From Gamsiella multidivaricata (lineage: Eukaryota; Mortierellomycota; Mortierellomycetes; Mortierellales; Mortierellaceae), in NCBI RefSeq assembly GCF_025024155.1, contig NW_026251718.1, forward strand, positions 367,001-431,000: 64,000 bases of DNA, read 5' to 3'. Position 1 is the stretch's first letter, and the number at the start of each line of letters is the position of its first letter. Made by a program: the position numbers and the translations under genes. A model generated the notes under the pieces. It made no database searches and was not told the origin of the DNA. It saw nothing but the letters and a program-made list of their open reading frames with translations. Positions 34,780 through 47,800 of this stretch are shown in pieces.

Positions 34780-36398
34780 CTAGGAGTCGCCTGCACTTTC
34801 CTCAGAGATCGGCTGCTGGGGCCACCATGTCGGGAAGAATGCCTTTACATGGACATTCGTCCCTTCACGATCCATCACATTGAACGTGCTTCCGTTCGCC
34901 ACATCATCCAGCTTGACCAGCGCCAGACCAATGTTGCCAACGTTCGATCCAGTCTTGCCCGATGCCCTGACGGGCCTTGCTGAAGACGACGACGCAGCAG
35001 GCTGCGACGCTTTCTCGCTTTTGACAGGAAACAGCTCTGATTGCGGAGGGATTACGTGGGATGCGCTCTTGTTAAACTGGACCACCTCAGGCTCACTAGC
35101 AGTGGTCCAGAAATCGATAGATCGACGAAAATGAAATGTGTCAGCCACATTGTCCAAGATCAGTAAAATAAGCTCATTTTCTATTACGACTTACGGATCC
35201 TCGGGCTTGTAGTACTGTACGGGCATAACTCTCTTTCTGATGATGCCTTTATGGTACGTGCGGATCGTCAGTTCCTGACCAACGTAGCATCCCTTCCTAA
35301 AGTCAACTGAATAAAGAAATAGCCAGGGAAAGAGATCGGGTCCATGAGAATCACAACTTCAATGCCTTGTACGACCATCCATCGTATCAAATTTATGAGA
35401 CTCCCGGCCTACCTCCGTTCATGTAGTCGAGATCGCATTCCAAGGGTAGACTGGTTCCCGCAATAAAGTCGTCAACTCCTTCTGGTACTCCATTGATGAT
35501 CCTGCGCACATGGTATTCCTCTAATGTCCCTTGTCTATAGTCCCCCGGGAGCGATACTATTGAAGGAGACGATTTTTCAGTCAGTCGTGTTGTTCAAGAA
35601 GTTATGGAGCTCTTTGGACAGAGTCGCGATACAACCGACGCGAATCAGACTTACAGGATTGCCCTTTGGGAATCACCACTCGGTATCCCATTCTGTTGCT
35701 TGCCCTGTTGTCAAGCATGCCAATTGTGGCATTCATCTTGCCAAGTCGCTCCATGACCGCGACGTTATCCGGGACAGAGGTATCACTGGTACCAGCTTCA
35801 TTGCCATCCAGCACTGAATATACGTCAAAGGACTCTGTTACGCCAACCATCTTGACCTTGGATCGCAATACGAATCGCGCAATGTGTTTATGGAGTTCCG
35901 GAAGAGCCCTAGCATCGCACTCGATCAGGAACGCCGGATCGGCACCCTCCGTAGTGCTGTTTGTTGGGTGAATAAAGACATCGTACATGACCCTTCCCTA
36001 AAAAATGGAGTGCCGAGTTATCAAGATGATCCTTCGTTGGTGATATGATCAACAGGGGAGCAAGTGCGCAGACGGGTGGTCCCACACAAGGGTCGATCCA
36101 ATACCTTGGGACTAAGAAACGCAGCAAGGAACCCACTACCGCCATTCTCAATACGAGGCATATGGTTGGTGATCAGACCCTGAAGGAATTTGGAGGCGTC
36201 CTTTCCACGAATCTCCAGGAGACCGCGCGTGGGAAGGTGAATGAAAGATCCAGAGGTTGAGGTGGTGGTCGACAGGAACCGCGAACGATTGGCACATGAG
36301 GCGCGTAATGCTGGAGCTGGGACTCTCCTGCATGAAGCAGATCCTTGACATGAGAGCACCTTGAAGGACTCTAGCCGAATTCGTTGAAGGAGACTCAT
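34780..36398 (-). CDS. IBA57: IBA57-type mitochondrial Fe-S cluster assembly factor (YgfZ/GcvT family)
   Basis: Acts with ISCA proteins to build [4Fe-4S] clusters for aconitase-type and lipoate/biotin enzymes. Exons 36398-36105, 35997-35655, 35556-35413, 35306-35195 and 35095-34780 give 402 residues. An Arg/Ser-rich, acid-poor N-terminus of ~45 residues fits a mitochondrial presequence. Then come [21 protein letters not shown] and FLSPKGRVMYD, the folate-binding YgfZ start. The family signature [17 protein letters not shown] has the conserved Cys. The C-terminal barrel is extended by a Ser/Ala-rich insert (about residues 315-345). Exon 3 was placed by phase: the nearer AG at ATTAG would give a stop, so the acceptor at 35,557-35,558 was used. 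It is divergent from the FANCB-like gene across 245 bp. Confidence 0.9.
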
Positions 36399-36423
36399 GG
36401 TTGCTTCTGTACGAGGAGACTCA

Positions 36424-36467
36424 GGAGGAGGAGGAGGAGGAGGAGGAGGAGGAGGAGGAGGAGGAGA
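36424..36467. repeat. (GGA)n microsatellite
   Basis: About 14 consecutive GGA units end in GAGAGAATCC. The tract lies 26-69 bp upstream of the IBA57 start codon, within the spacer shared with the divergent FANCB-like gene, so it is probably in the IBA57 5' leader. Confidence 0.9.
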
Positions 36468-36643
36468 GAATCCCTCTGCGCAGAAGACTTGGAGTCCATC
36501 ACGTGGAAAGGCCTACCTTGGACGTTGAAGACCTGCTTCGTTGATGCCAAAGAGATCCGGTACGCTTCGACCCAATTCACACCGGGACCAGAACCAGGAC
36601 CAGGAGCAGATCAGGACCGGGACAAGAGTGTAGACCAGACGCG

Positions 36644-39225
36644 ATGTGGCTACACCATGCCCCATATACTCTGTTTGCCACCGTCTCGGACCGAAGCCAG
36701 GGATCAGTCCGTATCCGTATTCACGTCTACAAGCTGACTGAATCCAACGAAACGCCTGGCATAGCGACGTTAAATCACCAGGAGCAATTGACAGTCTCGT
36801 CCGAGTGCTTGCAAGCACCTCGGATATTGTGTTTTGGAAAGCTATGTTCTGACGAGGACGCACTGTAAGTTTTCATACTATCTTCAGTGGACCTTCGCGT
36901 TCAATGACACGAGACGTTAACACGTCTTTTGCTTCACAACATCTTACCACAGCCTGCGGCCTCACTTAATCGTATATGATGATGTGCTTCAGCAGTTGGA
37001 GTGCCACTGTGTGGAAGTGGAGAATCAGTCGGTCATTGCCGCGATCGGCTTGAGTCTAGGACGAGTGGAATGTAGGTAGATATCATGGGAACCGATTTTT
37101 TGGCTCGACACTGGACGACAGATCTAATAGGTATCTCTCACCATAGTTTGCCGCATTGTTTCGAGCACAAGCATTTGTATTGGATCAAAGAGCAGCAGGC
37201 GAGACCGTATTGATGGGTACGACCTGTACGAATGGACCCCCAGCGAACAACGACTACTGCAGGGTCACTTGGAGACGAACTGCATTGCCGGCATCACAGA
37301 GGCATTTGACAATCGACCCTGGTGTCTATTCTACGCCCATCCCACGGATGTCAATCGCATTACCGCCAGCCAAGGCTCGTCACTTGTAGGTCGTATCCAG
37401 CACCAACAACACTCGCCACCAACCATACATGTCGCTGCAATTCCTGCAGAGTACAAGGAAAAGCTGGTCCGCGTCGTTGTAGCAGACGATACTGAACCAA
37501 CTCCGTCATTCAGTTGCGTATGGGCGCAGACACGATCGGGAGAAATGGTGTTTTTCAAACATGGTGTCTTGCAGTGGAGCACTGCACTGTCTTCAGTGCC
37601 AGTGGAACTGTAAGTGGAGTTCTCTCTCTCTCTACACGTTTTCTCCAGAAATCTACATGCGTGCTGATAGTACAATATATTTGTTTCTGCTCAGTATCCT
37701 TGCCGAATGTCAAGCTGTTGACAGCATCTCGCGGATCTGTCTATTGGCTCTGGCGGATATGAATGCCTACTTGCTCGACGCAACTACAGGTCGGCTACTG
37801 AAAGGTAAGCATCAGTGTCCTCTTTTTTCTTTTTGTAAGTTCAGGGACCATAGTTTGTTATTATGCATTCTAATCTAATCGGCGAATCTTTGTGTATCTC
37901 CAAGACTGGACTGGGACCAAAGACGATACTATCTTGGCCGACATTCGGGATGTGGGACTCTGTTCTGTGTTGATTTTGACTGGCCGCAGTCAGCACACCA
38001 CCTTGAACTGCACCATTTACCCAGCCTCGCCACGCGTACTCATGGGCTTGCAAACAGCCCCAACGGATGAAGGCGTCGCTAGAGCAAAGATCCACATGGA
38101 GAGCGCGCATACGGCTTTGGAACAGCAGCTAGAGCTCAAGCAGAAAAGAATTCAGCGTCTTCAGGACTCTCTTGTCAGCAAGGGCGACATCATACAGGAC
38201 TGTCAGGATATGATGGCTGGTCCCCTTCGGTCCATATTTAACACAGGAGGTGATCACAGTTTCAACGATTTTATCAATCGCGAAGGATTGGTCTTGCTTC
38301 AAAGAAAAAGAATGGAACGACAAAGACGGGTACTAGAGCGATTGATTCCAATTGTGGGTAACACCCTGACCCCTACTTTATTCGCACAACCAAACAATGG
38401 GACGTCAGATACAGAGATCTTGGATGCTGTCAATCTTGTCAGTCCTGATGATCCTGGAAATCTTTTAGTGACGACGAAAAGTGCTGCGGGATGGATTTCA
38501 CCAGACTCAGTCTGGTTTGGTGTCGAAGTACGGAATCAGTCCAAGGAAACTTTGTACAATATTCGTTTGTCAGCCTCGCAATATAACATGCGTGGATCAC
38601 ATATACCCCGATTGCGTCCCAAAAACTGCAGTCTGCTTCTCGGTGTCATCCAAGTGGAGTCTTCTTTACTTGCGGACGATGAATATCTGGACAGATCACG
38701 CACTGTGCAGAGAGTTCTTTCGAACACTGTGCATGTGTTGTTTGATCATAAGCAGAGTCGAGACGAAGATGCGGGCATGAACTCGGTCTCATTTTCAATC
38801 CCACGATTTCCTGACCTTGCGCACTGCTTCCAAGAATGGCAGACTCCTCTCGGTATGTTGCAAATAGTCGCGATGGGTAAGGTGTAATTATTTGGTCTGA
38901 CGCATTAATTGACACTGGCAATCATCCCGCTTTTTTTTTTTGTTTTTTTTTTTCAATAGCTGACATCCTCCTGCCATCACGCATCGGATGTCAACTCGGC
39001 AGTATCGAACGATCAAGGCTCATGCTTCTGCTACAGGACGGGCTGAATATTTCCTGCAGCGATGATGGCGTTACGTTTGGATCATTAGAGGAAGGTCTGA
39101 TGGCGACTATTGAGGCAACCGGACAGTCTGACGATTCCTGGGACGTGGTCTTTCGGGCTCGGACCGAAGTCTTGGCAAGTCAAGCAGCAAGGAAGGCAGC
39201 CTTGCTCAGCCCGCGATTCGTTTGA
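36644..39225 (+). CDS. Candidate FANCB-like beta-propeller protein (Fanconi core complex)
   Basis: Six exons (36644-36864, 36953-37071, 37147-37609, 37695-37804, 37905-38852, 38960-39225) give 708 residues in one frame. Family assignment rests on architecture and local patterns seen in animal FANCB. There is a propeller half with CVWAQTRSGEMVFFKHGVLQ, then ICLLALADMNAYLLDATTG. Next comes a W-x-G turn followed by ADIRDVGLCSVLILTG, where FANCB has its IDDFIGSGTEQVLLLF segment. A coiled coil (ALEQQLELKQKRIQRLQDSL) matches the FANCB helical stretch. A following beta domain opens DSVWFGVEVRNQS. If right, the protein would help ubiquitinate FANCD2-FANCI at DNA crosslinks in the nucleus. The N-terminal ATG is the weakest point; upstream exons may exist. 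Alternative: another WD/propeller scaffold. Confidence 0.6.
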
Positions 39226-40010
39226 TGGACACTTTTATTAGTCTTACATAATCAATCAAGGATTGGCAAGCAGTGTCCGAATAGATAGACCTAGACAAGT
39301 ATTTGTACTCTACTGTACTACTGTTACGCCATCAAACAAAGGACCTCTAACACACAATTGCTCATGAGTCAACTCGACTATCGAACGACTACAGCCTGAT
39401 TATCAGCAAGTCTAGATTGTACATTCGGTGACACGGTACGTGTGCCGGTAAGGTTCATGAAAAGGACTCCTTATGTCTCCAGGATACGATCGTAGAACAG
39501 AAAGAGGTGATACGGGTACGTTGAGTGTGGGATGTCATCCTTTTGCGGGATCCTGGGGGGTTTTTTTTATCATAGGTGGGATGCTGTTTTCTCTTCCTTG
39601 GGAAACAGAGTGTGCGGAGAAAAAAAAAAGGCACTCGCTCTCATTCCTTGGCCATTCTGTCCCCTGCTAGTCGCGTCCGTCATACGTGGATCGTAGAGAG
39701 ATTTTAATCGCGTTTCGTATTTATTTATTTATTTATTTGTTTGTTTGTTTGTTTTTCTTTGTTTACTACAAACTGTACAAAACTTCCCCCGGGGCGACTG
39801 TAAGAATTATTTACTTTTTTTTTTTTAATTGCTCATAGAAAAGAGTATCACTTCCATTGGAGGAAAGATTCTATCATGGAAGGACCGGGAGGAAGACTCA
39901 ACCGCTCCAGTTCTTGGGAGAGAGAGATATACTGGGAGGGGGCCTATGTTAAATTGTTGTTCATGGTGTCATTCTCAAAATTTTTGCTTTACACAAGCGA
40001 GGACGCGGCG

Positions 40011-40052
<42 letters not shown>

Positions 40053-43000
40053 TGTTTATAACTCGGTTCAGACTGCACTGCATCGAAAAAAAAATTGTTG
40101 TTTGTTGCCTTGCATACCTTCATGTTAAAGAGATATATATACATCTGTGGGAGTCTGGTTATTACAAAACACGTTATGTTTTTCTAATCCCGTATTAATT
40201 AGCATGAGAAGACATGAGCGATGTCAGACAAATGTTGAGAGATGGGGGGAGGGGGGGGACAATGAGGACGCACGCTTTTCTTTTATACACTGTGCTTTTC
40301 CGTTTTTATTATTATTATTGTGGATGTTCTTGATGAGTTCAAATGAGACAATCCCGGCAAATTGCTGTGCCCTGCGATATGTATATATTCTATGTGGGGT
40401 GTGTGATCGATCCATACGCGCGAACACGCATGGTCCGTACAGATAGCTTGTTCCTGTGGTACACACGCTTTTTGGAGTGCAACAACCTATAGTTGAACTG
40501 TTAGTAATATGTAATACGAAAGCACTGAAACAGCATATTTCCTTCATCTTACCATAACCCCCCTCTTCACTTTGGGGGACCCCTGAGGCATCGTTCTTGG
40601 ATGTCGAGAGCTTTGAAGGTGACTCCAGTGCTTGCTGACTGGCGGTGATGGTGGTGCTGGAGGTGCTAGGATGGGGAGTAGCTCGGGAAAAAGGCGCGAG
40701 CTGGGTGTGCAGGTCATTCGGGGCTTTCGTATGCCACCCGAGATCAGGGATAAGAGGTATATTTTGCATTGAAGCATGGTTCTGTAGGAAAAGTTGGGGA
40801 TGCGTAGGAGAAGGATGGATAAAGCCAAAGGCGTGCTTTGGTGAAATGAAGATCCATTGCAATATAAGGAGCGGTAGAGAGTTGCCAAAAGTCGCGGATT
40901 TCATAGGCATCAACGCATGCATGCATTGCTAAGAACGCGAAGCCTTTTGTTTCGGCAGGCCTTGATAGATGCGGGGAAATAGGAGGACAAGGTGTGATTG
41001 CTAGCTCGCGTCAAATCTTTTATTCATGCGCACAGAATAGATCCTGCGAAATAATCAGTTTGACGCGTCTTCTGTCTCCGTCGCATTATCTTCTGAACCG
41101 AGAGAGACCAACAAAGGGATGGATCGCTCAAAATAGCCATCCTCTTTCCACTGCAACGAAGAAAACACAGTTAGGGATGCAATAAGTTCAAGTCTGGGAG
41201 CATGGTGTTGCAAAAGTTAAAGGGAGTGTTCAGTGGTGAAGGTATATAAAGTGGCAAAGACTGAGGTTCAAGTAAGGGAGACGCGTGTCTTGAATACTAA
41301 TGGTTTCAATATTTCTGTTCAATGCAACATCTCTGACACTGTTCCATAGAATCGGGTATGGCAGCTTTGCCATTTCCTCTTCCTGTTTTGCAATACTCTT
41401 AGCGATATAGAATGGCTTGACGCTTCTCTTTTGTCAGCTTTCTCTTTTAATCCGTTTGTCCTTGTTAATACGAATGCGCGTGCTGTCGGTAGGGCAAAGG
41501 TCTTGCAATGTCTTGATTCGAGCCCGTAGCACATTTGCGCGGGAAGGCTAGGAGGCAACAGGAATAGGTATTTAGCCTACGACATTTTTTTCTTTAGTAT
41601 CCGTCGCCTATTGATGTGGAGAGTGCCTTGGCCACTTGAAGCGAATAATTATCTTCATCCACAGCATAAAACCTGTCGTTGTCCGTAAAATTTCTGAATA
41701 CCCATTTTATATAGTCGTCGAAGCCATCTTCCGCAGCATCCAAGGCTTCGATGAAAAAATGGGTTTGAAAAAAAAAAGCTTGCGGCTAGTGTAAGCAAAC
41801 AGGTGCTTGAAAAGACAGCGGCGTGCTGCGATGTGCAAAAAGTTCGATTCAGCAGCGAGATCTAGGGGCGGTGAAGAAGAAAGGACAAAACTTTGTAGCG
41901 ATGTAGAACCTTCAAAACAAGCGATGGAAGCGCGTTGTAAAGCCCTGCCACCTGAACTCAATGGCGTCCTCAGTGACGTTGTAGAGCCGAGGGATAACAT
42001 TCGTATTGGGGGAGCGTTTTTTTGTCATGTATAATCTAACTATCGATGGTAGGTCTACAGGTCTATCTATACATTGATCGGTGTGCGGAAGGTGCACTCT
42101 TGGGAAAAAAGAATTTTCTTTTTCCAGAACAGTCGTGGATTGTGAGCATGTCTTATTTTCCAGCCGCGTATAGCTGCTGTGTGTCCGTTTGTCTTACTGA
42201 GCGTGCGGATGGCAGGCCTTGCAGCAGCGCATTCTATATCAGCCTTCCACACCGCCTCGTATTCTAAATAAGAAGGGAGACGCGACAATGGTGCAACTTC
42301 ACACCGGGAACGGCAGTAGGTACATAAAGGCACTGTTCCGCAGGGGGCATTAAAAATTGGACATGATAAACGCGCAAAAGCAACCAAGCCGTTGCGTATA
42401 GTTGAATGTTGAATGTCCTTTGCAAGAGACAGAAGACTTTGCGCTGGAGAGATGTGTAAGCAGTGAGCGGTCTTTTAACGCCCTGTTTTCTGTTGAATGC
42501 AAAAAAAGTTTTAGGGTTTCCATGTGGGATTGCGATTAGGAACTCCCGTGGAAATTGGGAGAGCGGCTGATGATCGATAGAGCGCTGCGGGGTTACAGCT
42601 GGTGATGATTGTCTGTTGCGCACGAATTTCACGGGAGAGTCAAGAACAAAAGACGTTCGGCGTGTGAAAGGAATTAAAAGACAGAAACGGCTAGACTCTG
42701 GACGGATGGATAGATGAATCTGCAATCCGAAGCCAGAGAACCAATCCTGAGCGGGGCGGGGTTTTAGTTATTACGGAGTGGTAGCATTCTGACCCGCCTT
42801 ATTCTTTAATTTCGCTCGTACTTTCATTAGCTCACTAACGACATTCATGTTTTTTGCGGCGGTATCGACCGATTGTTTTTCTAAAGGAAGCGGCCAGTGG
42901 CATGGGACGCATGCGGCGCTTTTGCGCTTTTTTCTACAAATGTTTTTATATGTGGCATTAGAGCATCCGCTTTTTTGGTTGCGCATGGTAGAGCGTTGCA

Positions 43001-44871
43001 ATGACGACGATGCGTGGAGAGAGGGGGAGATCTTTTGTTTTTGGAGGGAGATACAGGTATCGCCATGGCCACAAACTGCAAACAAGTTGGGGACCAAAGA
43101 AAACGGACCCTTTTGCCCGACTGAAGACTAGCGCTAAACTAAGTTCTATGCAGGCCATTCCAAGGTAACAATTGGTCTGTGTGTGAACAGTGCTGGAGTG
43201 CAGGCTATAGTACATGTAGATACATGTAGAAGGCGCCAGATCCACTCCGATTCAGTTTAGCTCGATTTGACTGTCGACTAGCAGCCGTTTCCATCCCGTT
43301 AGGGTTTGCTGCGAGCGAAAGTGGGGGTGAACGGGAGTGGGGGATGGGTGTTGCGTGCTGCGTGTTGGGTGCTGGCTGTCGGGCGTTGAGTGCTGAGTGT
43401 TGAGTGTGCTGGTGTGCCGCCAAGTGGGGACGTATTCTCATTCGTATCCGGGTTTCCGTTGTTGTTGTTCTTTCCTTTTCTGCAGAGTACCCTGCTCGAT
43501 TCAGTGCGTTGCATACTCGACCCATCGTCTCGCTGCCTCTGTACCACTGAGGGACCCCTTCTTTTTCCTTCTTTTCCTTCTTATTATCATTTGTATCATT
43601 TGCTCAGTCAAATCTCCCCTCTCGCACTCTCACCCTCACACCCTCTCGCTCTCTCATTCTCCCTCCCGCCCTTTCCCTTTCCCTTTCCCTCGCACTCGCA
43701 CTCGCACTCGCACTCACGCTCTCTTCCCTCCCCCTCCCCTTCCCCGCCTACATCCATCTCGATTCGCCTTCATTTCCGCTTTTCCACCTCCCACTCCATT
43801 CCTCTTTCGAATCCCACTTGCTCACTCGTTCATCCGCTCACCCGCCCCACTCGCTTTCTGACGCTCACTCTTTCACTCTCTCACCCGCCCACCCGCTCAC
43901 CCACCCACTGAAACAGTGCGCACTTTCTAGTCCAGGAACAAGCTTCATTCACACATACCCGTTTACCCGTCCTCAACAACCCACCCCCACACACCGCTCC
44001 ACTCCACTCCACACCGCCCCACCGCCCCACCGCCACCACATAGGCGAGAAAGACGACCTGCCCATCTTCCTCTTTCGCAGCCCTATCCAGTCACCCTTTA
44101 GACTCAAGCCCCGCCTCGTGCCTACGCTCCAAAAAAGGGATAGCATACCACCCATCCACAGAATAAGCAGACACATAGTCTTCTAGTTTGGATCAAGCTC
44201 CACCTATTATTTCCTCCCTCTCCCCCTGTCCTTCGGTCCTTCGGTCCTTCAAGCACCAGCGGTGGCTGTGGATGTCGTTGTCCCCTTCATTGTACGTCGT
44301 TATGCTCTCGTTGCTTGAGTGTGTGATATGAACCTGTATGTGGATGCATCTGCAATTGGATATGCTGCTGTTTGGATATGCTGCTGCTGTTGCTGTTGCT
44401 GTTGCTTGTGCATGAGGTGCAAGATGTATAACTATGTCATCGTCATACCCTGGGATCTCACTTTACAACAGCCACCCCCATCCCCTCTTTCCCTGCATGT
44501 CTCTCTATCCTGTGATCCTACCGCATCATATACGCTTCATTTATCTAATCAAGTCCATTGACCCACAACACAACCAACGTAGTCTACATCCATCCATACA
44601 CCCATACATCCATTGCAGCCAGCAACCGCCAGCCAGTAGCCAGCAACCAACAGCCAACTGCAATTTGCTCCTGGCGTATCATGTCTCGCACCCACCATCG
44701 GTCGCATCCTTTGCCTGTTTCGTCTCACTAACCCGCTAACCAATCACCATGCCCTCCCTTATCTGGCTCCCACTCCACCAGTCTGCAATAGGCCCTCATT
44801 GCCCTGCCCTGCCCTGCCGCCAAACCCTCTCCTGGGCTTCTGGGACCAAAGTGACCAAACCAACATAGGCC
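39226..44871. other. Gene-poor low-complexity region and histidine kinase upstream region
   Basis: About 5.6 kb without a gene I can support. It holds ATTT/GTTT runs at 39,720-39,760, a ~40-bp poly(A) at 40,011-40,050, short ORFs on both strands, and from ~43,550 a C/T-rich tract leading to the histidine kinase ATG. The tract could be a long 5' leader or carry untranslated exons. One minus-strand ORF (40,224-40,922) begins with a hydrophobic run but has no family match I know. Confidence 0.5.
43664..43720 (+). repeat. CCCTTT and CACTCG simple repeats
   Basis: A run of CCCTTT-type units is followed directly by four CACTCG-like units, in the pyrimidine-rich region about 1.2 kb before the histidine kinase start. 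Confidence 0.75.
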
Positions 44872-47800
44872 ATGACCTCCAATTCTCCACCGACCTTTCC
44901 AAAGAACATGCATCCGCATGGTCCGCTCGACTCGGCTGTCCCACCCATCTCTCCACCACAACCACAACGCCCGCGCTTCTTGCGTGCCATCACCTCTCCC
45001 CTGCCTGCTCTCACTGCCTTTGCAGCACAGATTGCGGGCGATGGCTCTGCGACAGCCCCACATCCTAACGGTTCAGACATGTGCTACTCCAGCGGGACAG
45101 ACCCAAGGAACGATGACCCTGATAGTCAGGATGCCTTAAAAAAACCGCACTCACGGCCTCGGTTACAGCCTCTGCAACTCCAGAATGACCAACACCATTC
45201 ACAAAGCCAGCCATCAGCCACACCGGACCCTTCCCTCCGTTCCTTTTCGTCCTCCATCCTTTCCACCCTCTTCTCATCCAATTCTAGCTTAACCAATGGA
45301 CCTGCATCTCCCACCAGTCCCACGCACCCACGAAGTTCAATTGCAGACGCCCTGCTGAAAGATCGTCGAAGATCCAACGGACAGACTCTTAACTGGATGC
45401 CTAACTTCACAAGAGGACACCATGCAGAGGGATTGGATGCTCATCCAAATTCCGTCGCTGCAAGCCAGGCTTCTTCCAGGTAAGCTCTGCGTGGCAATCT
45501 CTATTTGCATCTAAAATATCTTTGTACTACCAAAGCAAAAAGACGTGTGCGACACCAGGAAGGGAAGGTTGGAAAAACTAGGAGCCGTTCAGCGTACTCA
45601 CAGTCTGTCTGTCATATTTGTGTACATTGTCAGATCTCCCAAGTCGGCACAAAAACCCATGCTTGACTCGTCAGGACACCAGCTCGCTGCTTACTACCAG
45701 GACTCCGAACACTCTGGTGGATGTGCGAGTCTAGGATTGGACACCGTCTCCGTATCAGGAAACTTGTCCAACGGCCTTAGTGCATCCGAGTCTAGCATGT
45801 ATCATCTCAAAGGGGACGAAGCACGGACAAGGCGGACGTCAGAGTCAGGACAGAACCTTCTCTCTATATCAAAACAACCTGGACCAGGACTGGGGAAGAG
45901 GCTCTCTGGATTTGCTCAGAGTATGCGCACACGACCACCCTTCTCTGGAACCAACCCAACACCGCCGCCCTCAATAGATTCGTCAGCCTCGCGACCGAAT
46001 TTGTCAAAGCACAGGGCCCAGAGTGGCGATGCAATACTGTATAGTGCTCACGAGAGTCAAAAAGGGACCGATCGTAATCCAGGGTTCGGCTCATGGGACG
46101 ACTTCCTGAAGGCGTACAGCGAAGGCCGCTTCCCCAATGTCCAGCTCCCTCCCCAAACCCAAAAGCGACATGGAATAGAGTTCCCCCCGTTCCCAGATTA
46201 CGCCAAACCAAATGACATTGCTAATCCACCGCCCTTTTTGGCTGCACCTTCGCCACCCACTGAGGAGAAACGCCTTAAGGCCCTGTACAGCTTTCAGATT
46301 CTCGAAACCGGCAGTGATATGAACTTTCAACGTGTTGCACAACTTGTGGCGACTGTCCTGAACGTGAGTGGCTGTATGATCTGTCTTGTTGACCAGAGCC
46401 AGGTCACGATCAAGGCAAACCATCGGGCAGAGAACATGGAGTGCAGCAGAGAGGTTTCATTAAGCGGTCATGCCATCTTGCGGCCAGCCGGCGATCCTCT
46501 AGTCGTTTTGGACGCTTCGGAAGACTGGAGATTTAGGAATTTGCCTGCCGTCACTGGTGGTCCCAGGGTACGATTCTATGCTGGTGCAGCGCTCGCAACG
46601 TCGGATGGTCTCAACATCGGCTCCCTGTGCGTTATCGATCCCAAACCCCGAACCGAGTTCTCAGAAAGGGAAAAGATGTTACTGGTCGACTTTGCAGCCG
46701 TTGTCATGAGGGAGATGGAGCTCTGGAATGATCAGGTGCAGCTCTGTACGCGAACCCGCATGATGCGCGATATCACACGCTGGGTGCGCGGACGCCTCGA
46801 TGTTAATGCGAAAGAATCGGCCCTGTCCTCGAAGCTGAGCACAAATTCCAAGACTGATGAGCATTCGTCTGATCAGGCCCAGCCCACGATTCCCCCAACA
46901 TCACTCGAGGCGGCTATCCCTGGATCCACATCAACCGATCTTGACAAGCCCACCACGCAGCCATCCGATGCGGCCTTTCCTACGCCCACCGGCTCTCCAA
47001 CACCCGGTTCCAGCGCTGTAGAGAACAAATCAGGCAGCAGGACCGAAGTCGAAGGCGTTAGAGATCACCTGGAGGATGTGGCGTTCCCATCGGCGTGCGG
47101 TATGATTCAGACGACCATGAATGTGGATGCTGTCTATCTGATTCAGGCAGCCGTCCACAAATCCTTCATACAACTGAACGATTCTAACGTTGTATGGAAC
47201 TACTTGGGTAATGGCGATCGATCCAAAGGCTGTGTTGGAACTATTGGTGGCGGTGAATTGCTTCAAAGCCCCGGGAGGATGGAACTGAACTGCCTGGCCT
47301 CGTCGAAAAGGTTTGCCAAGGCAAACAGCGCCTTGTTTGACGAATCGGCGCATCAAGTCCGTCGACAAGGAAGTGCTTGGGTTTGCACGGATGAAGGCTG
47401 TCGGCCCCACCGCCTCGGCGACATGCTGCTCGATGCTGTCGAACCAGAATGGACCCGAGACCTCCCCGTCATCTCGGAAATGTTGAGCTATGTACGACAG
47501 GAGAAAATAGCGCCGGACCAATACCCTTTATTCACTTACTCACTGGCGAGCGAGGAGAACGACTTTTCTGAACCTTGGGCCAACGAATCCACGCCCAAAC
47601 CTTCGAAGCGAAACGCCCTTCTTTGCCACACATTCCAGGGCACGCTACCCCTGCTCTCAGCTGGCGCCAGTTCCCCCTACAAATCTGGTATCGTGATGCC
47701 GATTCGTGGCGCTTCGTCGGGCAACCGCTCATCGGTCCAGGAGGAGGAACCTTGGGCATATTTTGTCGTCTTGTCGTCCTCGCGCACGAAGCAGTTTTCG

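Noticed and set aside
36384..36737. Plus-strand ORF with a long poly-Arg run
   Set aside because: It is a reading of the (GGA)n microsatellite in the IBA57 leader and runs into the start of the FANCB candidate in another frame.
40224..40922. 232-codon minus-strand ORF in the gene-poor region
   Set aside because: It starts with a hydrophobic run but has no motif I recognise and includes low-complexity stretches. A donor-like GTAAG near 40,550 is not enough to call a gene.
43660..43690. CCCTTT repeats resembling a telomere tract
   Set aside because: The unit is not CCCTAA/TTAGGG, the run is short, and it lies between genes inside a pyrimidine-rich leader.
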